DNA of 64,000 bases, from assembly GCF_001613145.1 (NCBI RefSeq), contig NZ_BDBU01000024.1, positions 124,001 through 188,000 of the forward strand. Reading direction: 5' to 3'. Below are positions 18,290 through 27,203 of this stretch, piece after piece. The position numbers and the translations under genes are program-made. How positions within the stretch are numbered: position 1 is the first letter of the stretch; every line of letters starts with the position of its first letter. The notes under the pieces are model-generated. The model did no database searches. It had not been told where the DNA came from and saw only the letters and a program-made list of their open reading frames with translations. Source of the DNA: Nocardia jejuensis NBRC 103114 (GTDB lineage: Bacteria > Actinomycetota > Actinomycetes > Mycobacteriales > Mycobacteriaceae).

Positions 18290-20212
18290 TCACTCCTCGT
18301 CGGGAGCATCGGGGAAGGCCTGCTGCGTGTAACCACCACGCAGCGTCCCTTCCAGGTAGGCGGCCTTGCACGCGCGGCGCGCGATCTTGCCGCTGGAGGT
18401 ACGCGGAATCGAACCGGCCGGTACGAGCAGGATGTCGCGCGCGGTGACACCGTGCCGCGACGAGATCGCGCCGCGCACGGCGTCCGCGATCGGGCCCGGA
18501 TCGGCCTTGCCCGCGCCCGGGCCGCGCTCGGCCACGATGACCAGCTGCTCGGAGGCATCGTCGACGTCGTAGCTCAGACCCGAATGGCTGTCCTGCGCAA
18601 AGACTTCCGCCGGAAGCTGGTTGGCCGGAACGGCGAACGCGGCGACGAAGCCGGGACGCAGCGCCTTGGAGGACTCCTGTGCGGAGAACTCGATGTCCTG
18701 CGGGTAGTGATTGCGGCCGTCCACGATGACCAGGTCCTTGACGCGACCGGTGATGTAGAGCTCGCCGTCGACGTAGACGCCGTAGTCACCGGTGCGCAGC
18801 CAGTTGCCGTCGGCCGGAACACCCTCGGCGTGGCTGCCGGCCTCGACCCGGTTGACCAGCCGGTTACGGAAGGTGTTCTGGGTTTCCTCGGCGCGACCCC
18901 AGTAGCCGATGCCCATGTTGTTGCCGTGCAGCCAGATCTCGCCGACCCGGCCCTCGGGCAGCTCGACCGCGCCGTCGGGACTGTCGATCGACTCCTGGTC
19001 CACGATCGCGGCCCACTGCGAGAGCGCCACGTACCCGCAGGAGACCTGCGCGATGGCGTTCTCGTGTCCCTGCTCGACCTTCACCATGCGACCGGCGTTG
19101 AGCTCGTAGCGGTCGACGTAGATGTGCTTGGCCTCGTCCTCGTGCCGGGTGGCCGAGACGAACAGGGTGGCCTCGGCCATGCCGTAGCAGGGCTTGATGG
19201 CCGTCTTGGGCAGACCGTACGGCGCGAACGCCTCGTTGAACTTCTTCATCGAGGAGGTGGTCACCGGCTCGGAGCCGTTGATCAGGCCGATGACGTTCGA
19301 CAGATCGAGCGTCTCGTCCTTCTTGGGCAGGCCGCGCGCGGCGGCGTGCTCGAACGCGAAGTTCGGTGCGGCGGCGAAGGTTCCGGCGCCGTCGGACACG
19401 GCGGCCAGCTCGTTGATCCACCGCGAGGGGCGGCGCACGAACGAGGCCGGCGACATGATGGTGATGTACTTGCCGCCCACGGCGGGCAGGATCACCGTCA
19501 GCAGACCCATGTCGTGGTACAGCGGCAGCCAGGTCACGCCACGCGAATTCCAGTTCAGATCCAGCGCGTTGACCATCTGCAGGACGTTCGTTCCGACCGC
19601 GCGATGGGTGATCTCGACGCCCGCCGGGACGCGTGTCGAACCGGAGGTGTACTGCAGGTACGCGATATCGTCGACCGCGATATCGGGGCGGATCCACGAC
19701 TCGCCCACGCTGTCCGGAATGGCATCCACCGCGATGATGCGGGGACGCTGCGCCGCGGGCAGCGACCGGAAGAACTGGCGGACACCGGCCGCGGATGAGC
19801 TGGCCGTGAGGATCGCCGAGGGCGTGCAGTCACCGAGCACGGCGTGCAGACGATCGGTGTGACCCGGCTCGTCCGGATCGAACAGCGGCACGGCGATGGT
19901 GCCCGCGTAGATGGCAGCGAAGAAGGAGATGACGTAATCCAGGCCCTGAGGAGCCAGGATCGCGACACGGTCACCCCGCTTGGTGACCTGCTGAAGTCTG
20001 GCGGCCACCGCGCGCAGCCGAGTGCCGAACTGGCTCCAGGTCAGGTCTTGATACTCACCGTCGCGCTCACGTGAGTAGTCGATGTAGCGGTACGCCAGAT
20101 CATCTGCGTCGTTACCGTGGGTGTGCGTCTCGACGTAGTCGACGAGGGTTCGCCCCTCGGGAATCGTGATGTTCCCCGTTTCGTCGAGGTAATCGTCGAA
20201 AGTCTCGTCCAT
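18290..20212 (-). CDS. fadD32: fatty-acyl-AMP ligase FadD32
   Basis: Activates the long meromycolic chain as acyl-AMP and loads it on the N-terminal ACP of Pks13. The 640 residues show the adenylation-enzyme P-loop region YTSGSTRVPAGVEITHRA, WLPLYHDMGLL, the WLRTGDYGVY hinge region and a C-terminal RTSSGKIARRACK with the catalytic Lys. ATG 20212 follows an AGGAGAAGAAGGA tract; the upstream in-frame extension to 20302 lacks an RBS. It is the first gene of the probable fadD32-pks13-accD4 operon, downstream of a long untranslated region. Confidence 0.95.
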   Translation of the reverse strand: MDETFDDYLDETGNITIPEGRTLVDYVETHTHGNDADDLAYRYIDYSRERDGEYQDLTWSQFGTRLRAVAARLQQVTKRGDRVAILAPQGLDYVISFFAAIYAGTIAVPLFDPDEPGHTDRLHAVLGDCTPSAILTASSSAAGVRQFFRSLPAAQRPRIIAVDAIPDSVGESWIRPDIAVDDIAYLQYTSGSTRVPAGVEITHRAVGTNVLQMVNALDLNWNSRGVTWLPLYHDMGLLTVILPAVGGKYITIMSPASFVRRPSRWINELAAVSDGAGTFAAAPNFAFEHAAARGLPKKDETLDLSNVIGLINGSEPVTTSSMKKFNEAFAPYGLPKTAIKPCYGMAEATLFVSATRHEDEAKHIYVDRYELNAGRMVKVEQGHENAIAQVSCGYVALSQWAAIVDQESIDSPDGAVELPEGRVGEIWLHGNNMGIGYWGRAEETQNTFRNRLVNRVEAGSHAEGVPADGNWLRTGDYGVYVDGELYITGRVKDLVIVDGRNHYPQDIEFSAQESSKALRPGFVAAFAVPANQLPAEVFAQDSHSGLSYDVDDASEQLVIVAERGPGAGKADPGPIADAVRGAISSRHGVTARDILLVPAGSIPRTSSGKIARRACKAAYLEGTLRGGYTQQAFPDAPDEE

Positions 20213-20834
20213 TCCTTCTTCTCCTCCGAGGCACACGCGGCATGCGGCAATGGCCGCTGATACCTGTGAGGCCCCGACTCTCTTCGCCCGCGGGAGCTCC
20301 ATGCGAGAGCCAACCTGCAGAAATGTGTTGCGGTCTGCGCGGTGACCGTCTATTGGCTACATGTTCTCAAACCAGGGACATGTTACAGAGGAGCCGCCTG
20401 GCCATGCTCCGGAGCGGCCGAACATATCCCAGCTCACTCGACCCGCTTCACCGGGATCACCGGCGCGAATACCTCCTTGCGGACAGGGAATACCCCCGCC
20501 TCGGCACATGGATGTGAGTTGCCGCACGAGCCGGGTCCGATGGGCGAGGCCCATCGGTGTGCCGATAACCACGCGAGACGAGTACGCGGGGGTAGGACAC
20601 ACACCGGCCACCGGGTGCGGCGAAGTCGGGTGCGGAGTCCACGGCGCGGCCGGCGCACGGTGGCGGCGAAGGCTCGCCCGCACCGTTACGACTGCTGTCA
20701 TGAACACCTGCTCCTGACTGTCCGGATGATGCTGCGGCACCGCCCCGGAAGGGGCCGGTGGCGCAATCTCGGAGCACTTTACAGCGTGACCCCGAAACTG
20801 GGGGGTCGGTCGTGACTCACGGGTAAGGAACGGC
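20213..20834. other. 622-bp intergenic region upstream of fadD32
   Basis: No convincing gene is seen between the fadD32 start and the culp6 stop. It must hold the promoter of the mycolate condensation operon on the minus strand. A perfect 9-bp stem with a 3-nt loop lies at 20537-20557 (CCGATGGGC and complement). Competing open frames on both strands lack protein-like composition. Confidence 0.6.
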
Positions 20835-21812
20835 TCAGGAGTGGGCCGGATGCGGGGCTTTCTCGATCAGCCCGGCGGCCCAATCGACCGTCCACCGGGT
20901 GGCGGTGGTGCCGTTCTCGTCCACCTGGAAGGTGTTGTAGAGGCTGTGCACCGGATTGCCCGCGGCCTGCACCAGGGTGTTCACGCTGCCGAGGATGTTC
21001 AGCGGGTTGAGCGCCTGATTCGGGGAGTCGCAGACCATGTCGCCGGGCGCGCAGATGGTGAAGGTGCGATCGGCCAGCGGACCGAAGCCCGAACGCGGCC
21101 CGGTCATGCTGATGCCCGGCACGTTCAAGCCCTTGAGCGCGACCTCGGCGCCGACACCGGCGGGCGAAGGGCCGATTTCGGTGGCCTGGCCCGGTTGCGC
21201 CACATCGCGACGGCCGTCGGCGATGGTGACGACACCGAGCACCTTGGCCGCCGGGACCGGCCCCTTGCCCTCGCCGATCTGCGCGGCGATATCGCCCGCG
21301 ATCACCGCGCCCTGCGAGAAACCCGCGAGAACGTATGTGGTGAGCGGACATTCGCGGAAGGTGGCGGCCAGCTTGTCGGTGCCCCGCTTGGTGCCCTCGG
21401 AACGGCTGTTGTTGTACGAAGCCTGACCGTCCGGCGGCAGCGCGATCGGATTGGAGAACTGCGCCACGTACGGAACCGTGTAGACCTCGAGCCGCTCGTT
21501 CGGGAACTGCGCCCGGATCGGGTTGCTGATGTTGAGCATGAGCGACGCCGGATTCGCGGTCGGGTTGTACGGATCGTCGTTGCTGTTCGACTCCCAGGTG
21601 CCCGGCACCGACATGAACAACACGTCGGGACAGGTCGCCGGCTGCGAGGTCGGCTCCTTGGGCGGCGGCGGCTTGGATCCGGGCAACTTCAGCCGGCCCG
21701 CCAGCAGGTACCACAGCAGCACCGCCACGATGATCGCGATCACGACCAGCGCGACGAGCAGCAGGCAACCCGCCGGCTTGGACCGGCTTCCGGAGCGGCG
21801 TCGGGTGGTCAC
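20835..21812 (-). CDS. culp6: cutinase-like lipase/phospholipase, Culp6 (Rv3802c) type
   Basis: A membrane-anchored, outward-facing serine esterase. The Rv3802c family has thioesterase/phospholipase A activity and is linked to envelope mycolate metabolism. The 325 residues begin with an Arg-rich segment and one membrane helix (LLLVALVVIAIIVAVLLWYL), then the cutinase domain with Ser166 in GFSQGAV and Cys pairs (TCPDV, ECPLT, TICAPGDMVCDS). It starts at GTG 21812 and overlaps the upstream lipoprotein stop by GTGA, so the two are translationally coupled. Its place between fadD32 and the antigen-85 genes matches M. tuberculosis. Confidence 0.9.
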   Translation of the reverse strand: MTTRRRSGSRSKPAGCLLLVALVVIAIIVAVLLWYLLAGRLKLPGSKPPPPKEPTSQPATCPDVLFMSVPGTWESNSNDDPYNPTANPASLMLNISNPIRAQFPNERLEVYTVPYVAQFSNPIALPPDGQASYNNSRSEGTKRGTDKLAATFRECPLTTYVLAGFSQGAVIAGDIAAQIGEGKGPVPAAKVLGVVTIADGRRDVAQPGQATEIGPSPAGVGAEVALKGLNVPGISMTGPRSGFGPLADRTFTICAPGDMVCDSPNQALNPLNILGSVNTLVQAAGNPVHSLYNTFQVDENGTTATRWTVDWAAGLIEKAPHPAHS

Positions 21813-22339
21813 TTGTTACAGAAACTCGAGGTCGCGACGTCGACGTAGACCTTGCCGGCCTGCTCGACCGACATCTTCGACTCGTCGAAGGACGGATCGG
21901 AACCGGCGATGGCGGTCACGTAGGTCAGGATCTGATCGTCGGAGGCGCCTTCGGCCTTGCCCTGGCACACCAGATTCGCCGCGGTGAGGGCGATATCCGA
22001 GGCGGCCGGGGTGATGCCCTTCTTCTTGAGCTCCTCGAGGAAGGTCTTGTCCCGGTCGGTGAGCGCGGGCGAACCACTCGGGGTGGTGATGAACTGGCTC
22101 GGTACCGGCGCCGGGCGCTCGGTCGCGCTGACCGACGGCACCGATTCCGACTGCGGTGCGGGCTGACCCGAGGACGGCGCGTCGCCACCCGGCGTGGCCG
22201 CCGCGCTGGTCTTGGTCGTGGTGGGAGTCAGCGTGGGCGTGCTCGTCGCGGTCGAGTCGTTGTTTCCACAGGCGGCGAGCAGTCCGGCGGCGGCGACGGC
22301 GGCCACCATGCCGAATACCTTTCCACGGGTCCGATGCAT
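21809..22339 (-). CDS. DUF732-domain lipoprotein
   Basis: A 176-residue lipoprotein with signal MHRTRGKVFGMVAAVAAAG and lipobox LLAAC, a Thr/Ser/Pro linker, then a small alpha-helical domain (FLEELKKKGI, LVCQGKAEGASDDQIL, ending SSFCNK) with two conserved Cys, typical of DUF732. The domain's function is unknown. It overlaps culp6 by 4 bp, which suggests the two products act together at the cell surface. Confidence 0.85.
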   Translation of the reverse strand: MHRTRGKVFGMVAAVAAAGLLAACGNNDSTATSTPTLTPTTTKTSAAATPGGDAPSSGQPAPQSESVPSVSATERPAPVPSQFITTPSGSPALTDRDKTFLEELKKKGITPAASDIALTAANLVCQGKAEGASDDQILTYVTAIAGSDPSFDESKMSVEQAGKVYVDVATSSFCNK

Positions 22340-22449
22340 TTATTCGATTCCTTGATCTGTCTGCGGGCGCAAGGTCGCACCCAGGCTAGCGGCAAGCCGC
22401 GTCCCTGGGGTTCCCTCGCAAGCTAACCTCATGCACTTCTCAGACCGAA

Positions 22450-24450
22450 TCAGTTCGGGCGGACATCCGGCCCGAGCGCCGGAATGGGCAGCGGCAGGCC
22501 CTCGACCGGCAGCGGAAGACCCTGAACCGCATCCGGTGTCGCGGCGGCCGCGGGCGCGGGTTCGGGCTTGGACACCTCGCCGGGCAGCGGGATCGGCCTG
22601 CCGTCGAGCGTCGCCACCAGGGTCCGGCCGTCACGCAGGGTGATCGAGCCGCCCTGGAACATCTGCTGGGTGCCGCCCGCGCCGGGGCCCTCGTCACCGA
22701 TCGGATAGCCGAGTGCGCCGTTCTCGAATCCGAGCGCGCCCCACGCGTCCATGACCGGGCCGTTGCGCACGCCCCAGGCGCCCGAGAGCGGACTCCAGTA
22801 GATGCTGCCGCCCTCGAACCTGCTGTAGCGGCCCAGATCCTTCAGCGGCGCTTCCTCGGCCACCGGAAAACCGAAGGCGCTGTTCTCGAATCCGAGCTGC
22901 GAGTACTTGCCCAGGATCAGGCCCTGCACCAGATGCGCGCCGGTCGCGGAGCTGAAGTACATCGGCCCGTGCTCGAAGCCCTGGACCACGCCGTCCCGGT
23001 TGGGGGTCCGCAGCTCCTGGCTGTTCGGGTAGCCCGCCGCGCTCGCCTCGAACCCCTGCTTACCCCATTCGTCCAGGATCGCGCCGCGCACCATCTGCGC
23101 GCCGGTCTGGGGTGTCCAGTAGATGGATCCGCTCTGGAAACGCTGCCAGCGCCCGCGGCCGTCGGGCAGTTGCTGCTCGCCGCCGACCGGGAAGCCCAGG
23201 CCGCTGGCCGGGCCGCTGAGTCCCGCGTAACTGCCGCCGATCGCGCCCGCCACCGGCATCGCGCCGGTCGCCGGCGAGAAGTAGACCTGACCGCCGCGGA
23301 AGTCCTGCCCGACGCCGCCGGACACCGGATACTCACCGGTGAGGCAGTCGCCGAGCCAGGTGTTGCCCTGCACCAGCGGGCCGATGGCGCCCCCGGTGCG
23401 GCAGTCCGAGGCGGCGGTGTCCACCCCGAGCGCGGTGGCGGTCTGCGCCCAGGACTGGCGCATCTCGAAATCCCAGTACGGCCATGAATGTGTGCCGGAC
23501 GGACGGTAATTCACCGAGACCGGAATGCTGAGCTTGTTCAGCTTGGCCACGAAGTTCTGGGAACTCAAGCGGGACAGCACCTCCAGGCCCATGCCCGCGT
23601 AATTGGTGCTGATGCCCGGGATGTCGGACTGCGCGTCGCTCGCGCCCGCGGTGCCGCTGCCGCTGGAGACGTACAGGCTCAGGCCCTTGAGCTTGTCGGC
23701 CAGCTCGTACGGATCGTGTTCCTTCCACGCCGGGCTGCCCGGCGGGCCGAACATGGCGTCGGAGTCGAAGCCGCCCGCGTCGTGCATCGCGAAATCGACC
23801 ATCTGCGGCATGCCGAGCGTGGTGAGGGTGAGGAAGCCGGAGTAGGACGCGGCGTGCCGGACCCAGCCCGGATTGCGCGCGGCCAGCATCATCGCGGCCG
23901 TGCCGCCCATCGAGAGCCCGGACACCGCACGGGCATTGGTGGCTCGCCACTGGCTTTCCAGCAGCGGCGGAAGTTCCTTGGTGAGGAAGGTTTCCCACTT
24001 GTAGTTCTGGCCGTTGGCCGGTTGCAGCCAGTCGGTGTAGAAGCTGGACTGCCCGCCGATCGGCAACACCACGGTGAGGTTCTTGTCGGCGAAGAAGCCC
24101 GCCGCGCCCGCGTCCTTGGTCCAGCCGCTCTCGTCGTCGGTGGCCCGCAGGCCGTCGAGCATGAACATGACCGGGAACCTGGCATCGGGTTTGGCGTGCC
24201 AGTCGCGGGCGAGCAGCAACTGCACCTCGACCGGCGCTCCGGTCGCGGGCGAGTTCACCCACAGCGACACCCGGCGATCACTCAGCCACACCATCTTCTG
24301 GATGGACGCGGGCGCGGTCTCGGCCTCGGGTGCGGCCCCCGCCGGGGGTATACCCGTGAAGGTGCCCGCAGCCAGCGGAAACAGCACAGCTGCGGCGATC
24401 GCCGAACATAGTCGGCGCGCTCGTTTCGTCCCACCAACAACTCTGACCAC
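22450..24450 (-). CDS. mycolyltransferase with C-terminal LGFP repeats (corynebacterial PS1/Cmt-like)
   Basis: Secreted esterase-fold enzyme that moves mycolates between trehalose mycolates or onto arabinogalactan. An export signal (TKRARRLCSAIAAAVLFPLA) is followed by the antigen-85-type domain with GGQSSFYTDW, nucleophile Ser180 in GLSMGG and base His in GTHSWPYW. About four or five LGFP repeats come next (LGFPVGGEQQL, FGFPVAEEAPL, LGYPIGDEGPG), the modules that hold such enzymes in the mycolate wall. It ends in a Pro-rich tail. GTG 24450 gives a normal signal peptide; a TTG at 24507 is possible, and neither has a strong RBS. It is the first transcribed side of the DUF732-culp6 pair, 110 bp away. 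Confidence 0.88.
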   Translation of the reverse strand: MVRVVGGTKRARRLCSAIAAAVLFPLAAGTFTGIPPAGAAPEAETAPASIQKMVWLSDRRVSLWVNSPATGAPVEVQLLLARDWHAKPDARFPVMFMLDGLRATDDESGWTKDAGAAGFFADKNLTVVLPIGGQSSFYTDWLQPANGQNYKWETFLTKELPPLLESQWRATNARAVSGLSMGGTAAMMLAARNPGWVRHAASYSGFLTLTTLGMPQMVDFAMHDAGGFDSDAMFGPPGSPAWKEHDPYELADKLKGLSLYVSSGSGTAGASDAQSDIPGISTNYAGMGLEVLSRLSSQNFVAKLNKLSIPVSVNYRPSGTHSWPYWDFEMRQSWAQTATALGVDTAASDCRTGGAIGPLVQGNTWLGDCLTGEYPVSGGVGQDFRGGQVYFSPATGAMPVAGAIGGSYAGLSGPASGLGFPVGGEQQLPDGRGRWQRFQSGSIYWTPQTGAQMVRGAILDEWGKQGFEASAAGYPNSQELRTPNRDGVVQGFEHGPMYFSSATGAHLVQGLILGKYSQLGFENSAFGFPVAEEAPLKDLGRYSRFEGGSIYWSPLSGAWGVRNGPVMDAWGALGFENGALGYPIGDEGPGAGGTQQMFQGGSITLRDGRTLVATLDGRPIPLPGEVSKPEPAPAAAATPDAVQGLPLPVEGLPLPIPALGPDVRPN

Positions 24451-24601
24451 ATATGTGTTGTACCCCCGGAATGCCGAAACTCCGGGACGACGCGCGCAAA
24501 CCAGCAAACGGTCAGCACATCGTCTCCGGAGCTTCGGCGATCGGCCCGGGGGCCCTCACGCGGGGAGAATCAGCGGTCACCTCCGCGAACGATGGACAGG
24601 T

Positions 24602-25615
24602 TCACGCGCCCAGGGCCGCCAGAATCTCGGGACGCGCGATTCCCAGCTGGTCCTGCCAGTAGCCCCACGAATGGGTCCCGCGCATCGGGAGGCTGTAGTG
24701 CGCCTTGATGCCGAGCTGATTGAGACGGGCCATGAACGAGACCGTGTTCACCATCGACAGCGCCTCGAGTGCGACGGCGTTGACGGTGTTGAAGGCGCTG
24801 CGGTTCTCGGTGTCGTCGTGCACGCCGAGAATTCCCCAGGACGCCGAGATGAACAGCGGCAGGTTGCGCAGCTGGGGTGCGAAGACGAACGGGTCCATCC
24901 GCAGCCAGGCCGGACTCCACGGCTCGGCCATCGAGTCCACGTTGAACCGGCCGGCATCGAGCATGGCGAGGCGGATCGCCTCGCGCATCCCGGGCGCGGA
25001 GATGTTCAGGTACCCCGAGAACGCGGACGCGTGCTTGAACTGATCGCGGTGATAGGCGGCCAGTGCGAGCGCGGCCGAACCGCCCATGGACAGACCGGCG
25101 ATCGCGTTGTTGGTTCGCGAGACGCCGTAGCCCTCCAGGAACGCGGGCAACTCCTCGGTCAGGAAGGTCTCCCACTTGTAGGTGACCTTCTGGCCGTTGG
25201 TGCTCGAGGGCGAACGCCAGTCGGTGTAGAAACTGGACTGACCGCCGACCGGCATCACCAGGGTGACGTTGTCCTGGGCGAACTGCTGCAGCGCATTGGT
25301 CTCGAAAGTCCAGGCGTTGAAGTCTTCTCGCGCGCGCAGGCCGTCGAGCAGGTACAGCGCGCCGTTGCCGCCGTGCGCGGCCCACTGCACCTGCACCTTC
25401 ACCGGTCCCATGCTGGAGGGGACCATCAACTCCTCGAAACCACCCTCGGGCGTGCGATGCAGCGGATGCACCGGCGCGGCGAGGGCGGGGGCCGCGAGGC
25501 CCGGCAACGCCGCCAACGCGGCGGCGAGCACGAGCACGCGCCGCCATCCACGAAATCTTTGCTGCCGCTTAACTATCCGAACCGTGCGTGGGCATGACTC
25601 GCCCTGTGCTGTCAT
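24602..25615 (-). CDS. antigen 85-type mycolyltransferase (FbpA-like)
   Basis: A 337-residue secreted mycolyltransferase. The signal peptide (RVLVLAAALAALPGLAAPALAA) leads to the antigen-85 domain: FEELMVPSSMGPVKVQVQW at the N-terminus, VGGQSSFYTDW in the substrate site, Ser in GLSMGGSAALALAAYH and His in GTHSWGYW. It is closest to the paralogue at 27204 among the eight, sharing the HRTPxGGFEEL start. ATG 25615 has AGGAG upstream. No LGFP repeats. Confidence 0.9.
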   Translation of the reverse strand: MTAQGESCPRTVRIVKRQQRFRGWRRVLVLAAALAALPGLAAPALAAPVHPLHRTPEGGFEELMVPSSMGPVKVQVQWAAHGGNGALYLLDGLRAREDFNAWTFETNALQQFAQDNVTLVMPVGGQSSFYTDWRSPSSTNGQKVTYKWETFLTEELPAFLEGYGVSRTNNAIAGLSMGGSAALALAAYHRDQFKHASAFSGYLNISAPGMREAIRLAMLDAGRFNVDSMAEPWSPAWLRMDPFVFAPQLRNLPLFISASWGILGVHDDTENRSAFNTVNAVALEALSMVNTVSFMARLNQLGIKAHYSLPMRGTHSWGYWQDQLGIARPEILAALGA

Positions 25616-25719
25616 GAGATTGGACTCCTGAACCGCAGGGGAACGCTTCAAACGTGACGGGCGTCACGGACGCGGAGCACTCTACCGGCGCAGCAGGGTT
25701 AACTGGCGAGTATCTGCGT

Positions 25720-27090
25720 TCAGCTGGCGTGTGTCTCGGCCTTTCCGTTGCCGAAGGTGATGTACCCGTGCTGGAAATTCTGCCGAGCCCCGCCCGGTAT
25801 GGGAGTTTCGTCGCTTATCGGAAAGCCGAGCGCCCCAGCCGGTCCCGCCGCACCCTGGTACGCGCCGGCGATCATGCCGCCGACCGCGTGCGCGCCCGAG
25901 TCCGCCGACCACAGCACCCGCCCGCCCCGGAAGTCCTGGGCCACACCACCGGCCACCGGGAACTCACCGGTGAGGCAGTCGCCCAGCCATGATTTGCCCA
26001 GGGCCGCAGTCACAATCGCACCGGCCGCGGCACAGTCCGGCTTGGCGGCCTCCACCCCCAGGGCGGACGCCGCCTGCGGCCAGGACTGGCGCATCTCGAA
26101 ATCCCAGTACGGCCATGAATGTGTGCCGGACGGACGGTAATTCACCTGGATCGGAATGCTGAGCTTGTTCAGCTTCGCCACGAACTGCTGCGACGAGAAC
26201 CGCGAGAGCACCTCCAGCGCCATGCCGACCCAGTTGGTGCTCACGCCCGGAATGCCGCGCGGAATGTCTCTGGCTCCAGCCAGTCCACTCCCACTGGACA
26301 CGTAGAGACTGACCCCCTTGAGCCGCTCGGCCAGTGCGTACGGATCGTGCGCGGCCCATTCCGCGTCGGTGGCCGAGCCGAACATGGCGTCCGAGTCGAA
26401 CCCGCCGGCGTCGTTCACGGTGTACCGAACCGCCTGCGGCATACCGAGAGTGGTGAGGGTCAGCAGACCCGAGTAGGACGCCGCGTACCGCGCGAATCCG
26501 GGATTGCGCGCCGCCAGGCTCATGGCCGCGGTGCCGCCCATGGACAGCCCCGCCAGGCCGCGCACGGCGCTCGTGCGCCAGTCGTGCTCCAGCAGCGGCG
26601 GCAACTCCTTGGTGAGGAATGTCTCCCACCGGTAGGTCCGGCCGTTGTCCCCTCGCCGCCAGTCCGCGTAGAAACTCCCCGCCCCGCCGATCGGCAATAC
26701 GACAGTGATGTTCTTGTCCGCGTAAAACGTTTCGGCCCCGGCGTTCTCGGTCCAGCCGCTCTGATCATCACCGGCATGCAGCCCGTCGAGCATGAACAGC
26801 GTCGGGAATCTACTGTCCGGCTTGCTGTTCCATTCCCTGGCCAAGAGCAGTTGCACCTGGATCTGAGTTCCCATGGCAGGCGAATCGACCCACAGCGCCA
26901 CCCGTCTCTCGCTCAGCCACACCACATTTCGGATCGCCGGCGTGGATTTCACCGGCGCCGCACCAGGTTCGGCGAATGCCGTTCCCCCCGTCGCCCCTGT
27001 CAGAAGTACCGAAGTGGCCGCCGCGAGCGCCGCGATCCCGCGACGCCCCCGTCTCCCCCGTCTACCGATCGCCACACGTGTCACAGTCAT
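25720..27090 (-). CDS. mycolyltransferase with one LGFP-type repeat
   Basis: A 456-residue paralogue of the LGFP-bearing enzyme at 22450, sharing VVWLSERRVALWVDSPA, the Ser of GLSMGGTAAM and the same GTHSWPYWDFEMRQSW segment. The substrate-site sequence is GGAGSFYADW instead of GGQSSFYTDW. After the catalytic domain (SWLGDCLTGEFPV) it keeps only about one and a half LGFP repeats (LGFPISDETPI), so it looks like a shortened copy. It has a twin-Arg-rich N-terminus (GRRGRRGRRG) before a hydrophobic core. ATG 27090 has only a weak RBS. Confidence 0.88.
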   Translation of the reverse strand: MTVTRVAIGRRGRRGRRGIAALAAATSVLLTGATGGTAFAEPGAAPVKSTPAIRNVVWLSERRVALWVDSPAMGTQIQVQLLLAREWNSKPDSRFPTLFMLDGLHAGDDQSGWTENAGAETFYADKNITVVLPIGGAGSFYADWRRGDNGRTYRWETFLTKELPPLLEHDWRTSAVRGLAGLSMGGTAAMSLAARNPGFARYAASYSGLLTLTTLGMPQAVRYTVNDAGGFDSDAMFGSATDAEWAAHDPYALAERLKGVSLYVSSGSGLAGARDIPRGIPGVSTNWVGMALEVLSRFSSQQFVAKLNKLSIPIQVNYRPSGTHSWPYWDFEMRQSWPQAASALGVEAAKPDCAAAGAIVTAALGKSWLGDCLTGEFPVAGGVAQDFRGGRVLWSADSGAHAVGGMIAGAYQGAAGPAGALGFPISDETPIPGGARQNFQHGYITFGNGKAETHAS

Positions 27091-27128
27091 TTTCTACCGC
27101 GCCGAGGGGGTTCATGGGGAGCCACAAC

Positions 27129-27160
27129 GAAACCGGCCACCCCGTAGGGTGGCCGGTTTC
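27129..27160 (-). terminator. terminator after the 27204 mycolyltransferase
   Basis: A perfect 14-bp stem (27129-27142 and 27147-27160) with a CGTA loop. Read on the minus strand it ends in TTTCGTTG, so it probably terminates the gene at 27204. Confidence 0.8.
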
Positions 27161-27203
27161 GGTACTCCAGCAGCGCTTTTCGCGTCTGCGCCCTATCGAG
27201 GGC

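Noticed and set aside
20357..20740. 127-codon minus-strand frame upstream of fadD32
   Set aside because: Rich in Pro, Cys, Trp and Arg with no RBS or motif; competing frames exist on the other strand. Treated as intergenic.
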